From Terriglobales bacterium (GTDB taxonomy: Bacteria > Acidobacteriota > Terriglobia > Terriglobales > Gp1-AA117), in the NCBI GenBank assembly GCA_030150795.1, contig JASLFF010000231.1:1-7078 (forward strand): a DNA stretch of 7,078 nt, written 5' to 3'. Under the pieces are notes generated by a model. It saw nothing but the letters and a program-made list of their open reading frames with translations, searched no databases and was not told where the DNA came from. Shown piece after piece: positions 1 through 5,250 of this stretch (the first letter of the stretch is position 1; every line of letters starts with the position of its first letter). The position numbers and the translations under genes are program-made.

Positions 1-534
1 GTTCAGTTCAACATGATAATGCTTGTCGTGGACGGTGAGTCCCACCTGGAGTGCCGACCGTGGAAAGATTATGGAGTATCCGCCACTCTGCCCATATGCT
101 CGCCATTGGCTCAAAAGGTTTGGGTCTTCACAAAAACAGGCGACGTAAGTACGCCAAACGATGGAGTCGATGAAACCGTCAGGTTCAAAAGCTTTCCTCG
201 CATCTTCAAAAATCTTTTTGCTTACAGGATCACGCCCTTCCTCGGCGATTGATTTGATAAGCAGTTCCCTGAACAGCTGGCATCCGTAATCGATTTCCGA
301 CGAATCATTGAGGTAGTAAGCGGCACTTGCCCGTAAATTTCCGTTCTGGATGATTCCGTGTAGGCCGTCCGCAGTAGTGTAGTGCGCCAGATGTGATGGA
401 TCACCAGCAGGAGATTTATCAGCGTTTAGCCCCTGATTCATTCGCTGCACACGTTTATCGACAAGGAATTTCAATAGCTTCTGCGAAACGTTGGCAGCAG
501 TTTGTATGAGTGATTGGGTGTCCGTCATGCGCAT
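1..534 (-). CDS. DUF2971 family protein, 5' part (C-terminus beyond left edge)
   Basis: An open frame on the minus strand runs from ATG at 534 through position 1 without a stop, giving about 178 residues. The sequence carries the hallmarks of DUF2971: LAHYTTADGLHGIIQNG near residues 50-65, then a conserved LND..E at 75-80, then VACFCEDPNLLSQWRAYG at 131-148 followed by GGYSIIF. Function is unknown in general; family members often occur in accessory and phage-defence neighbourhoods. The H-Y-T motif followed by a hydrophobic helix and a glycine turn recalls ADP-ribosyltransferase-fold toxins of the DarT type, which is inference only. Two in-frame starts exist, ATG at 534 and at 528; an in-frame stop lies just upstream, and neither ATG has a convincing Shine-Dalgarno sequence. 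The gene is visibly more AT-rich than pheST, which fits transfer. Family call is fairly secure; biochemical role is not known. Confidence 0.8.
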   Translation of the reverse strand, partial: MRMTDTQSLIQTAANVSQKLLKFLVDKRVQRMNQGLNADKSPAGDPSHLAHYTTADGLHGIIQNGNLRASAAYYLNDSSEIDYGCQLFRELLIKSIAEEGRDPVSKKIFEDARKAFEPDGFIDSIVWRTYVACFCEDPNLLSQWRAYGQSGGYSIIFPRSALQVGLTVHDKHYHVELN

Positions 535-540
535 TGAATT

Positions 541-660
541 CTAAATCAGACGATGCGTGTAATCCGTCTCCGTGTGCCGCGTCGGTGTTCCGTGATTTTC
601 CTGTATCTCCTCCCGCAACAGCTCTGCTCTGTCCGCGCAAGTCTCTTTTGTTGGACTCAT
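541..660 (-). CDS. possible 39-residue small protein upstream of the DUF2971 gene
   Basis: A short frame begins with ATG at 660 and ends with TAG at 541, 6 nt before the first possible DUF2971 start. The predicted peptide is hydrophilic and probably helical in its middle (RAELLREEIQ), with a Thr/His-rich tail, no membrane segment and no signal peptide. I do not recognise it. The close spacing, same strand and lack of a Shine-Dalgarno on the DUF2971 gene would fit translational coupling from this frame. Against it, I see no Shine-Dalgarno or clear promoter for this ORF either, and the frame stays open upstream into repetitive DNA, so chance cannot be excluded. It could also be a remnant of a longer gene. 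Confidence 0.28.
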   Translation of the reverse strand: MSPTKETCADRAELLREEIQENHGTPTRHTETDYTHRLI

Positions 661-798
661 GCATCTGACAGGCAGAGGGTCGCAGATTTTTTTGTTGCAG
701 CGCAGAAGAATTGTGCTAATGTAGTTTCGTATTTTGTTTGTGAGCTGCGGAATGCAGCATAGGGAATGGGCGGATGTACCTACGTGAAAATTGAATAT

Positions 799-818
799 CG
801 CAGGCGAGGGCGCCTGCG
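799..818. repeat. perfect 8-bp inverted repeat (hairpin)
   Basis: CGCAGGCG and CGCCTGCG form a perfect 8-bp stem around an AGGG loop. It opens the hairpin-rich mosaic. A T-rich stretch begins about 13 nt after the stem on the plus strand, too far for a classical intrinsic terminator. It is probably one of the palindromic intergenic repeats common in such genomes. Confidence 0.6.
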
Positions 819-845
819 GTCCACAAGTGATTTTGATTTTTACAC

Positions 846-868
846 ACCCGGCTTTGACGCCGGGTTTT
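846..868 (+). terminator. terminator-like hairpin with T tail
   Basis: ACCCGGC and GCCGGGT pair perfectly (7 bp) around a 6-nt TTTGAC loop, and the run TTT follows directly on the plus strand. The shape matches an intrinsic terminator, but no plus-strand gene precedes it in this window, and the T tail is short. It may equally be a palindromic repeat unit that only resembles a terminator. Confidence 0.35.
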
Positions 869-888
869 GACATTTTGGGGTTGTGACC

Positions 889-1010
889 TTCTGCCGATCC
901 TTGGGTGTATTCCACCCCAGCGTGCCAAAACCGGGCACGCCGGGGGCCCCGGATCGAAGGTCTTGAAGCTGACCGCAGAGTGTAACCCTCTGCCAATCCT
1001 TGGGTGCATT
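889..1010. repeat. 23-bp direct repeat pair (889-911 and 988-1010) flanking a hairpin
   Basis: Two copies of a 23-base unit with the core ATCCTTGGGTG lie 99 bp apart and differ at only three positions. Between them sits the long GC-rich hairpin at 915-945. The second copy runs directly into the TTGGGTG tandem array. The layout suggests either a duplicated fragment or a small non-coding repetitive element. Confidence 0.6.
915..945. repeat. 11-bp imperfect hairpin plus GC palindrome
   Basis: CCCC-A-GCGTGCC (915-926) pairs with GGCACGC-C-GGGG (934-945), giving 11 base pairs with one mismatch and a 7-nt loop. It overlaps a second palindrome, CCGGGG-G-CCCCGG at 940-952, so two alternative folds compete for the same bases. 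Neither strand shows a T tail, so it is not a canonical terminator. Confidence 0.55.
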
Positions 1011-1035
1011 GGGTGACCTTGGGTGAAATTGGGTG
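1000..1035. repeat. TTGGGTG array, 4 copies at 9-10 bp spacing
   Basis: The heptamer TTGGGTG starts at 1000, 1009, 1019 and 1029, so successive copies fall about one DNA helical turn apart. A fifth, isolated copy lies at 901-907 within the upstream direct repeat. Spacing of one turn puts all copies on the same helix face, as in arrays bound by a protein, but simple tandem slippage would give the same pattern. Confidence 0.6.
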
Positions 1036-1060
1036 GAAGCCGGGGGGTAGGGGCGGGTGG

Positions 1061-1100
1061 AATTGCCAGAATTGCCAAAGATTGCCAAAGATCGCCGAAA
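1061..1100. repeat. ATTGCCAAAG tandem array, about 4 units of 10 bp
   Basis: Units of ten bases follow each other: a degenerate AATTGCCAGA at 1061, ATTGCCAAAG at 1071, an identical ATTGCCAAAG at 1081, and a diverged ATCGCCGAAA at 1091. The array keeps the same 10-bp period as the TTGGGTG array 25 bp upstream although the units are unrelated in sequence. Confidence 0.65.
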
Positions 1101-1117
1101 TTGAGAAACAGGAATCG

Positions 1118-1149
1118 CCGCAGATTAGCCTGAAGAACGCAGATCAGGA
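1118..1149 (+). repeat. GCGGAT-type intergenic repeat, degenerate copy
   Basis: This stretch begins CCGCAGATT and ends GAACGCAGATCAGGA. It matches the repeat at 5020-5052 across its length apart from a few A/G changes and one indel. It lies just upstream of the Shine-Dalgarno of the gene at 1171, so it would fall in that gene's leader. Confidence 0.55.
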
Positions 1150-1154
1150 GCGGC

Positions 1155-1163
1155 GGAGAAAGG
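1155..1163 (+). promoter_or_regulatory. ribosome binding site of the gene at 1171
   Basis: GGAGAAAGG lies 7 nt before the ATG at 1171. It supports that start; a second ATG directly follows at 1174 and would also be within reach. Confidence 0.6.
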
Positions 1164-1170
1164 TAAACAG

Positions 1171-1791
1171 ATGATGGAAAACGGAATGAATGGCGCAGGA
1201 ATTGGCGTGAATCAAACAACAACCCAAGCCGATGAGGCACGGAAAACGAAATTTCGCCAGGAATGGGAGCAGACCGGAGGAGGACAGCTTTGTCTGGCCT
1301 TTTACGATGCGTTTAAAAAATATAAGGAGTACCTGGAGATACATGGAGGCGAAACACTACGGCCAAGTGGCCCGATAAGCAATAAGTACGACGAGCACAC
1401 AGTGTTCCAAGAATGCTTGTCTACTCTGGAGAGCTATAAACGAGAGAGGGATGAGGCGCTCAGGAAAAACCTGGAAAAAGCGCAGCAAGCAGCGCGATGC
1501 CAGCACGAATTTCTGAGCGGCGAGCAATGCCGTGCGCCCAGAGTGAGAGGCAAGGAGCTGTGCCGGATGCACGATGGCATGGAAGAAGCGAAAGCGGTGA
1601 AGCTGGACCTAGGCCCGATGGAGGACCCCGACAGCATTCAGGTGGGAATCAGGAAATTGCAGGCAGCAATTATCGATGGGAAGCTGGACTCAAAGCAGAT
1701 TGGGCATCTGGCATACACGATCCAACTGGCGGCGTGGAACGTAATGAGGACGAGGAGCAGGACGGAGAATAATCGGCGTGATCGCAGGTGA
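1171..1791 (+). CDS. conserved hypothetical protein with C-x-H-x7-C-x10-C-x2-H motif
   Basis: This 206-residue protein has no signal peptide or membrane segment. Residues 85-108 are charged and probably form a long helix. Residues 110-134 hold C110-x-H112-x7-C120-x10-C131-x2-H134, in the context RC.H...G..CRAP...G.ELC..H; five Cys/His residues of this kind suggest a structural metal site, most likely zinc. A C-terminal segment, DPDSIQVGIRKLQAAIIDGK followed by a hydrophobic helix (residues 152-192), matches my memory of a family abundant in Acidobacteriota, where the same order of motif and helical tail recurs. The function of that family is unknown to me. A good Shine-Dalgarno precedes the start. 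The last dozen residues are Arg-rich and coded by repeat-like DNA (an ATCGGCGTGATCG block that recurs downstream at 1829), so the natural C-terminus may have been extended by repeat sequence. Confidence 0.75.
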   Translation: MMENGMNGAGIGVNQTTTQADEARKTKFRQEWEQTGGGQLCLAFYDAFKKYKEYLEIHGGETLRPSGPISNKYDEHTVFQECLSTLESYKRERDEALRKNLEKAQQAARCQHEFLSGEQCRAPRVRGKELCRMHDGMEEAKAVKLDLGPMEDPDSIQVGIRKLQAAIIDGKLDSKQIGHLAYTIQLAAWNVMRTRSRTENNRRDRR

Positions 1792-1877
1792 CGGGGGAAA
1801 GGCAAAACGTAGCACGGAGACACAGAAGATCGCCGTGATCGGGAAACTCGAGGGGGAGGTCCCGTCTACGGCGCAAT
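1792..1877. other. short spacer with degenerate repeat blocks
   Basis: The gap before the pheS promoter contains CACGGAGACACAGAAG (1813-1828) and then GTGATCGGGAAA (1835-1846). The second block recurs exactly at 5153-5164 after pheT, and the first resembles the CGCGGAGACG block at 5071. No intrinsic terminator for the upstream gene is visible here. Confidence 0.45.
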
Positions 1878-1906
1878 TTGACCCCATCTGCCCTGCCCTC
1901 TATAGT
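1878..1906 (+). promoter_or_regulatory. sigma-70-type promoter of pheS-pheT
   Basis: TTGACC at 1878-1883 and TATAGT at 1901-1906 are separated by exactly 17 bp. Each hexamer differs from the TTGACA/TATAAT consensus at one position. Transcription would start near 1912-1914, leaving a leader of only about 12-14 nt before the pheS ATG. That leaves no room for a phe leader peptide, attenuator or T-box between promoter and gene. Confidence 0.72.
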
Positions 1907-1925
1907 TTAGGATTACCCGCTCGCG

Positions 1926-2954
1926 ATGACGAACCCTATCCAGACGATCAAAGACCTCACCCAATCGGCCCTGGGCGATATCAACTCTGCCGCTACGCTC
2001 GCCGATCTGGAAAAGGTCCGCGTTGCCGTGCTGGGCCGCAAAGGCGAGCTTGCGGGGATCAGCAAGACGTTTGGCGCGATGGCTCCAGAGGATCGCGCCA
2101 AAGCAGGCCAGCTTCTAAACGAAGCCAAGAGCACGCTGGAAAAATCATTTGAAGATCGCAAGGCGTCGCTTGAAGGATCGGAATCTGACCAGCGCTTCAA
2201 GGCCGAATGGATTGACCTGACGGTCCCGCCGCAAGGCATTGCGCCCGGGCACATCCATCCTGTAACACAGGTGCAGGACGAGATTGAGCAGCTCTTCACA
2301 TCGATGGGCTTTCGTGTGCTTGATGGACCGGAAGTCGAAACCGACTATTACAACTTTGACGCGCTGAATATTCCGCCAGACCATCCTGCGCGCGACATGC
2401 AGGACACTTTCTGGATGACCGACGGCCACCTGCTGCGCACACATACTTCGCCGGTGCAGGTGCGAGCGTTGCAGAAATATGGCGCGCCCATGCGGATGAT
2501 CGCGCCCGGAAGGGTTTTCCGCAATGAAGAAGTGGACGCCTCGCACGAACATACGTTTTACCAGGTGGAAGGCATGATGGTGGACCGCGATGTTTCCGTG
2601 AGCCACCTGATTTACTTCATGCAGACGCTGCTCAGCTCGGTGTTTGGCCGCAAGGTCACGGTGCGCCTGCGCCCCGGCTACTTCCCTTTTGTGGAACCCG
2701 GATTTGAGCTCGATATCCAGTGCCTGATCTGCGGCGGCAACGGCTGCCCGGTGTGCAAGCAGAGCGGATGGGTGGAACTGCTGCCGTGCGGGCTGGTGCA
2801 TCCCAACGTGATCAGCAACTCCGGGCTCGATCCGCAGGAGTGGAACGGATTTGCTTTTGGCCTGGGCCTGACGCGCCTGGCCATGATGCGCTATGCCATT
2901 GACGATATACGCCTGCTGCAAAGCGGCGATCTGCGTTTTCTGAATCAGTTTTGA
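1926..2954 (+). CDS. pheS: phenylalanine--tRNA ligase alpha subunit
   Basis: PheS is the catalytic subunit of the cytoplasmic alpha2-beta2 enzyme that joins phenylalanine to tRNA-Phe using ATP. The 342 residues are close to the bacterial norm (327 in E. coli). Residues 1-85 form the charged helical arm that binds tRNA. The class II catalytic core follows: THTSPVQVR at 172-180, motif 2 with GRVFRNEEVDASHEHTFYQ at 195-213, and motif 3 with GLGLTRLAMMRY at 312-323 close to the C-terminus. Ala310 in NGFAFG corresponds to the Phe-pocket alanine (E. coli Ala294), so normal substrate size selectivity is expected. An insert has C266-x2-C269-x4-C274-x2-C277, a ribbon-like metal-site pattern that E. 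coli lacks but that I recall in several other bacterial phyla. No good Shine-Dalgarno precedes the ATG; AGGA lies 13 nt upstream, at or before the predicted transcript start. First gene of the operon with pheT. Confidence 0.97.
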   Translation: MTNPIQTIKDLTQSALGDINSAATLADLEKVRVAVLGRKGELAGISKTFGAMAPEDRAKAGQLLNEAKSTLEKSFEDRKASLEGSESDQRFKAEWIDLTVPPQGIAPGHIHPVTQVQDEIEQLFTSMGFRVLDGPEVETDYYNFDALNIPPDHPARDMQDTFWMTDGHLLRTHTSPVQVRALQKYGAPMRMIAPGRVFRNEEVDASHEHTFYQVEGMMVDRDVSVSHLIYFMQTLLSSVFGRKVTVRLRPGYFPFVEPGFELDIQCLICGGNGCPVCKQSGWVELLPCGLVHPNVISNSGLDPQEWNGFAFGLGLTRLAMMRYAIDDIRLLQSGDLRFLNQF

Positions 2955-2958
2955 ACTT

Positions 2959-5007
2959 ATGAAGTTTTCTTATACGTGGTTACGCGAGCTTGTCCCCGGC
3001 CTGAAAATGGACGTGACCACGCTCGCCCAGCAGATCACCATGAAGACCGCCGAGTGCGAAGGCGTGCACGATCCCGGCGCTTTTGCCGGCGCCAGCGTTG
3101 CCGCTGTTGCGCGTGCGGAAAACTCCGAGCCCGACTCCATCATTGAGATTGACAATAAATCTCTCACCAACCGTCCTGACCTTTGGGGGCATCTGGGCAT
3201 GGCGCGTGAAGTGGCTGCCATTGCTGGTCTCAGTGTTGCCGATCCGGTTGAGGATTTACCCGCGGCGGCGAGCAAAGGCGATCTTTCAATTTCGATTGAG
3301 GACGCCGCTCTTTGCGCTCGCTTCAGCGGACAGCGCGTGGAAAAAGTAAAAGTCGCGCCTTCTCCGCTGTGGATGCAGTATCGCCTCAACTCGCTGGGCG
3401 TAAATCCCATCAACAATCTGGTTGACGTAACAAATTATGTTTTATGCGAACTCGGCCAGCCCATGCATGCTTATGACGCCGATCTGCTGGGCGATACGAT
3501 TGTCGTCCGCGCCGCGCACAAAGGTGAGTCGATTCTGGCGTTGAACGGCGAGAAATACTCGCTTAGCCCGGAAGACATTGTCATTGCTGACGCGCACAAG
3601 CCTGTCGGTATCGCCGGCATAATCGGAGGCAATGACACGGCCATTCGCGAGGCGACAAAACGCATCGTTCTTGAAGCAGCGTCTTTCCCCGCAGCGCAGG
3701 TACGCAAGTCTTCGTCACGTCTTAAGCTACGCACGGATGCTTCCATGCGTTTTGAAAAAGGCCAGGACCCGGAAAATACCGTCCGCGCGTTGGCTCGCGC
3801 AGTTGAGTTGCTCAAGCAGATTTCTCCCGGTTGCCAGACCGCGCCGCCCATCGATGTTTACGCGCGCAAGTCAACGCCACCAAAAATCCAGCTTGATCTC
3901 GACTGGGCAGAGCGCAAGCTTGGGCGGAAACTCTCCACCGAAGAAGTCATCAACATCTTCAAGTCTCTGGTGTTCGGCGTTGAGCAGCTTGATTCGCGCA
4001 AACTGCTGCTCACGGTCCCAAGCTGGCGCGCTACCAAAGATATTTCCATCCCTGAAGACCTGGTGGAGGAAATTGGGCGCATGGTTGGATACGCGTCCAT
4101 TGTTCCTCAAGCGCCTGCGGTGCTGGCCGCGCCCACGCCGCGCAATCTCGACCACGAGCAGCACCGCGCCATCCGCGCAGCCATGGTGGGACAGGGATTT
4201 ACTGAGGTCAGCAACTACTCTTTTATCTCTGACGCTGACGCGACCATGTTCGGCTATTCGATAGACAAGCTGTTGCAGGTTGCGAACCCGATCATTGCCG
4301 ACCAGAAATATATGCGTCCTGCGCTGCTGCCGGGAATCCGTCGCAACCTGGCGGACAATAGCCGCTACTTCACCGACTTTCGTCTGTTTGAAATCGGACG
4401 CGCCTATCGCAAGGGACCTGATGGCGCTCCTGCAGAACGCACGCACCTGATGGCTGCGATATATGGCCGCGAGACCAGTGGCTTGAATCTGCTGGAGATG
4501 AAACGCGTAGTCCAGTATGTCGCGTTGGGAGCAAAGATCGTGCCGGCGAAGGCGCATGGCAAGACCATGCATCCGGAGCGTGCAGCGCATGTTGAAATTG
4601 CAGGCCAGCGTGTGGGCGATCTTTACGAGTTGCATCCCAGCCTGCTTGATCGTGGCCGCGCCGCAATTCTTGATCTTGATCTGGACGCGCTGCGAGCCCT
4701 GCCATCGCAACGTGCGCCGTATCGTCCGTTGCGCCGCTTCCCTACCAGCAGCTTTGATCTTTCGATTGTCGCGCCAGCGCATACGCTCGTTGCGGATCTG
4801 GAAAACAAGCTGCGTCATTTTGCCGGGGACAGTCTGATCTCGCTCCAATTTCTCCTGATCTTTCCGCTGCCGCCGGACAAGAAGAGCGTTTCCTTCCGGC
4901 TGACGCTCGGCGCGGACGACCGCACGCTTACCGCAGAGGAAGTCACGCGGACGCGCGAGAAAGTGGTGGAAGGAATCAGGGCGGCGGGGCTTGAACTTCG
5001 CGAGTAA
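2959..5007 (+). CDS. pheT: phenylalanine--tRNA ligase beta subunit lacking the N-terminal OB-fold domain
   Basis: PheT is the structural, tRNA-binding and proofreading partner of PheS. It starts 4 nt after the pheS stop without its own Shine-Dalgarno, so translational coupling is likely. Domains in order: N-terminal B1 segment (1-35); a short linker; EIDNKSLTNRPDLWGH (63-78), the variant form of the TPNR.D motif; B3/B4 editing domain (about 115-285); B5 (about 305-380, with EDLVEEIGR); catalytic-like B6/B7 (about 395-580); FDX-ACB anticodon-binding domain (about 588-681). Editing residues H170, E239, T259 and A261 correspond to E. coli H265, E334, T354 and A356, all with the same 95-residue offset. 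The length, 682 against 795 in E. coli, and that offset show that the tRNA-binding OB fold (B2), with its CGA.N and GM.C..ELG motifs, is missing between about residues 50 and 62. The frame is otherwise intact, so this looks like a functional variant and not a pseudogene. Confidence 0.96.
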   Translation: MKFSYTWLRELVPGLKMDVTTLAQQITMKTAECEGVHDPGAFAGASVAAVARAENSEPDSIIEIDNKSLTNRPDLWGHLGMAREVAAIAGLSVADPVEDLPAAASKGDLSISIEDAALCARFSGQRVEKVKVAPSPLWMQYRLNSLGVNPINNLVDVTNYVLCELGQPMHAYDADLLGDTIVVRAAHKGESILALNGEKYSLSPEDIVIADAHKPVGIAGIIGGNDTAIREATKRIVLEAASFPAAQVRKSSSRLKLRTDASMRFEKGQDPENTVRALARAVELLKQISPGCQTAPPIDVYARKSTPPKIQLDLDWAERKLGRKLSTEEVINIFKSLVFGVEQLDSRKLLLTVPSWRATKDISIPEDLVEEIGRMVGYASIVPQAPAVLAAPTPRNLDHEQHRAIRAAMVGQGFTEVSNYSFISDADATMFGYSIDKLLQVANPIIADQKYMRPALLPGIRRNLADNSRYFTDFRLFEIGRAYRKGPDGAPAERTHLMAAIYGRETSGLNLLEMKRVVQYVALGAKIVPAKAHGKTMHPERAAHVEIAGQRVGDLYELHPSLLDRGRAAILDLDLDALRALPSQRAPYRPLRRFPTSSFDLSIVAPAHTLVADLENKLRHFAGDSLISLQFLLIFPLPPDKKSVSFRLTLGADDRTLTAEEVTRTREKVVEGIRAAGLELRE

Positions 5008-5017
5008 GCAAAGTGAC

Positions 5018-5048
5018 TACCGCGGATTTTCGCGGATGAACGCGGATC
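5018..5048 (+). repeat. GCGGAT intergenic repeat, left arm of an inverted pair
   Basis: The 31-base unit (TACCGCGGATT... ...AACGCGGATC) contains three GCGGAT-type steps. It begins 11 bases after the pheT stop. The reverse complement of 5209-5239 matches it at 27 of 31 positions without a gap. Confidence 0.75.
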
Positions 5049-5208
5049 AGGAAAGAGCCAAATCTTTCACCGCGGAGACGCTGAGGCGCGGAGAAGAGCA
5101 GGAAGAATCTGACCACCGATTGACACTGGGGACACTGATCGGAAGAGATCGGGTGATCGGGAAAGAACTCTACCGGAGATGAGCGCGATAGGTTTCATTG
5201 TGCATTTG
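5049..5208. other. repeat-like interior of the convergent intergenic region
   Basis: Between the two inverted arms lie a CGCGGAGACGCTGAGGCGCG block (5071-5090), which is a widespread type of bacterial intergenic repeat, a near-duplicated GACACTGGGGACACTGATCG stretch (5122-5141), and GTGATCGGGAAA (5153-5164), which also occurs before pheS. No gene and no canonical intrinsic terminator is evident, though two convergent genes end on either side. Confidence 0.5.
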
Positions 5209-5239
5209 GATCCGCGTTGATCGGCGTTAATCCGCGGTA
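5209..5239 (-). repeat. GCGGAT intergenic repeat, right arm of an inverted pair
   Basis: Read on the minus strand this is TACCGCGGATT... ...AACGCGGATC and mirrors 5018-5048 with four mismatches. It ends 11 bases before the stop codon of the ATP-grasp gene, matching the 10-base distance of its partner from the pheT stop. Confidence 0.75.
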
Positions 5240-5250
5240 AGGATTTGCTT

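Larger units (their letters stand above)
661..1170. other. gene-free repeat mosaic between divergent genes
   Basis: About 510 bases separate the minus-strand DUF2971 unit from the plus-strand gene at 1171. Long open frames exist on the minus strand here, but they read straight through hairpins and tandem repeats and give low-complexity, Pro/Arg/Cys-rich peptides with no recognisable family, so I do not call them genes. The stretch holds three hairpins, one direct repeat pair, two 10-bp-period arrays and one copy of the GCGGAT-type repeat (entered separately). No convincing promoter for either flanking gene was found. Confidence 0.75.

Noticed and set aside
13..252. Plus-strand frame at the left end
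   Set aside because: It is the antisense shadow of the DUF2971 gene, whose motifs are clear on the minus strand.
695..722. TTGCAG-16-TAATGT as a plus-strand promoter
   Set aside because: The -35 match and spacing are mediocre, and no gene follows for about 450 bases.
1000..1100. Tandem arrays as a CRISPR array
   Set aside because: Units are about 10 bp with no 30-bp spacers and no repeat of CRISPR length.
541..1240. Long minus-strand open frames (for example 541-996 and 716-1240) as genes
   Set aside because: They read through hairpins, direct repeats and tandem arrays, give low-complexity peptides without a recognisable domain, and one overlaps the well-supported start of the gene at 1171.
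2145..2921. A 258-codon minus-strand frame opposite pheS, and a 325-codon one opposite pheT (3871-4848)
   Set aside because: Both lie wholly antisense to clearly conserved synthetase genes; long antisense frames are expected from GC-rich codon use, and the peptides show no family features.
5018..5239. Inverted pair as terminal repeats of an insertion sequence
   Set aside because: Only 160 bases lie between the arms, no transposase is coded, and no target duplication is evident; at most it could be a non-autonomous remnant.
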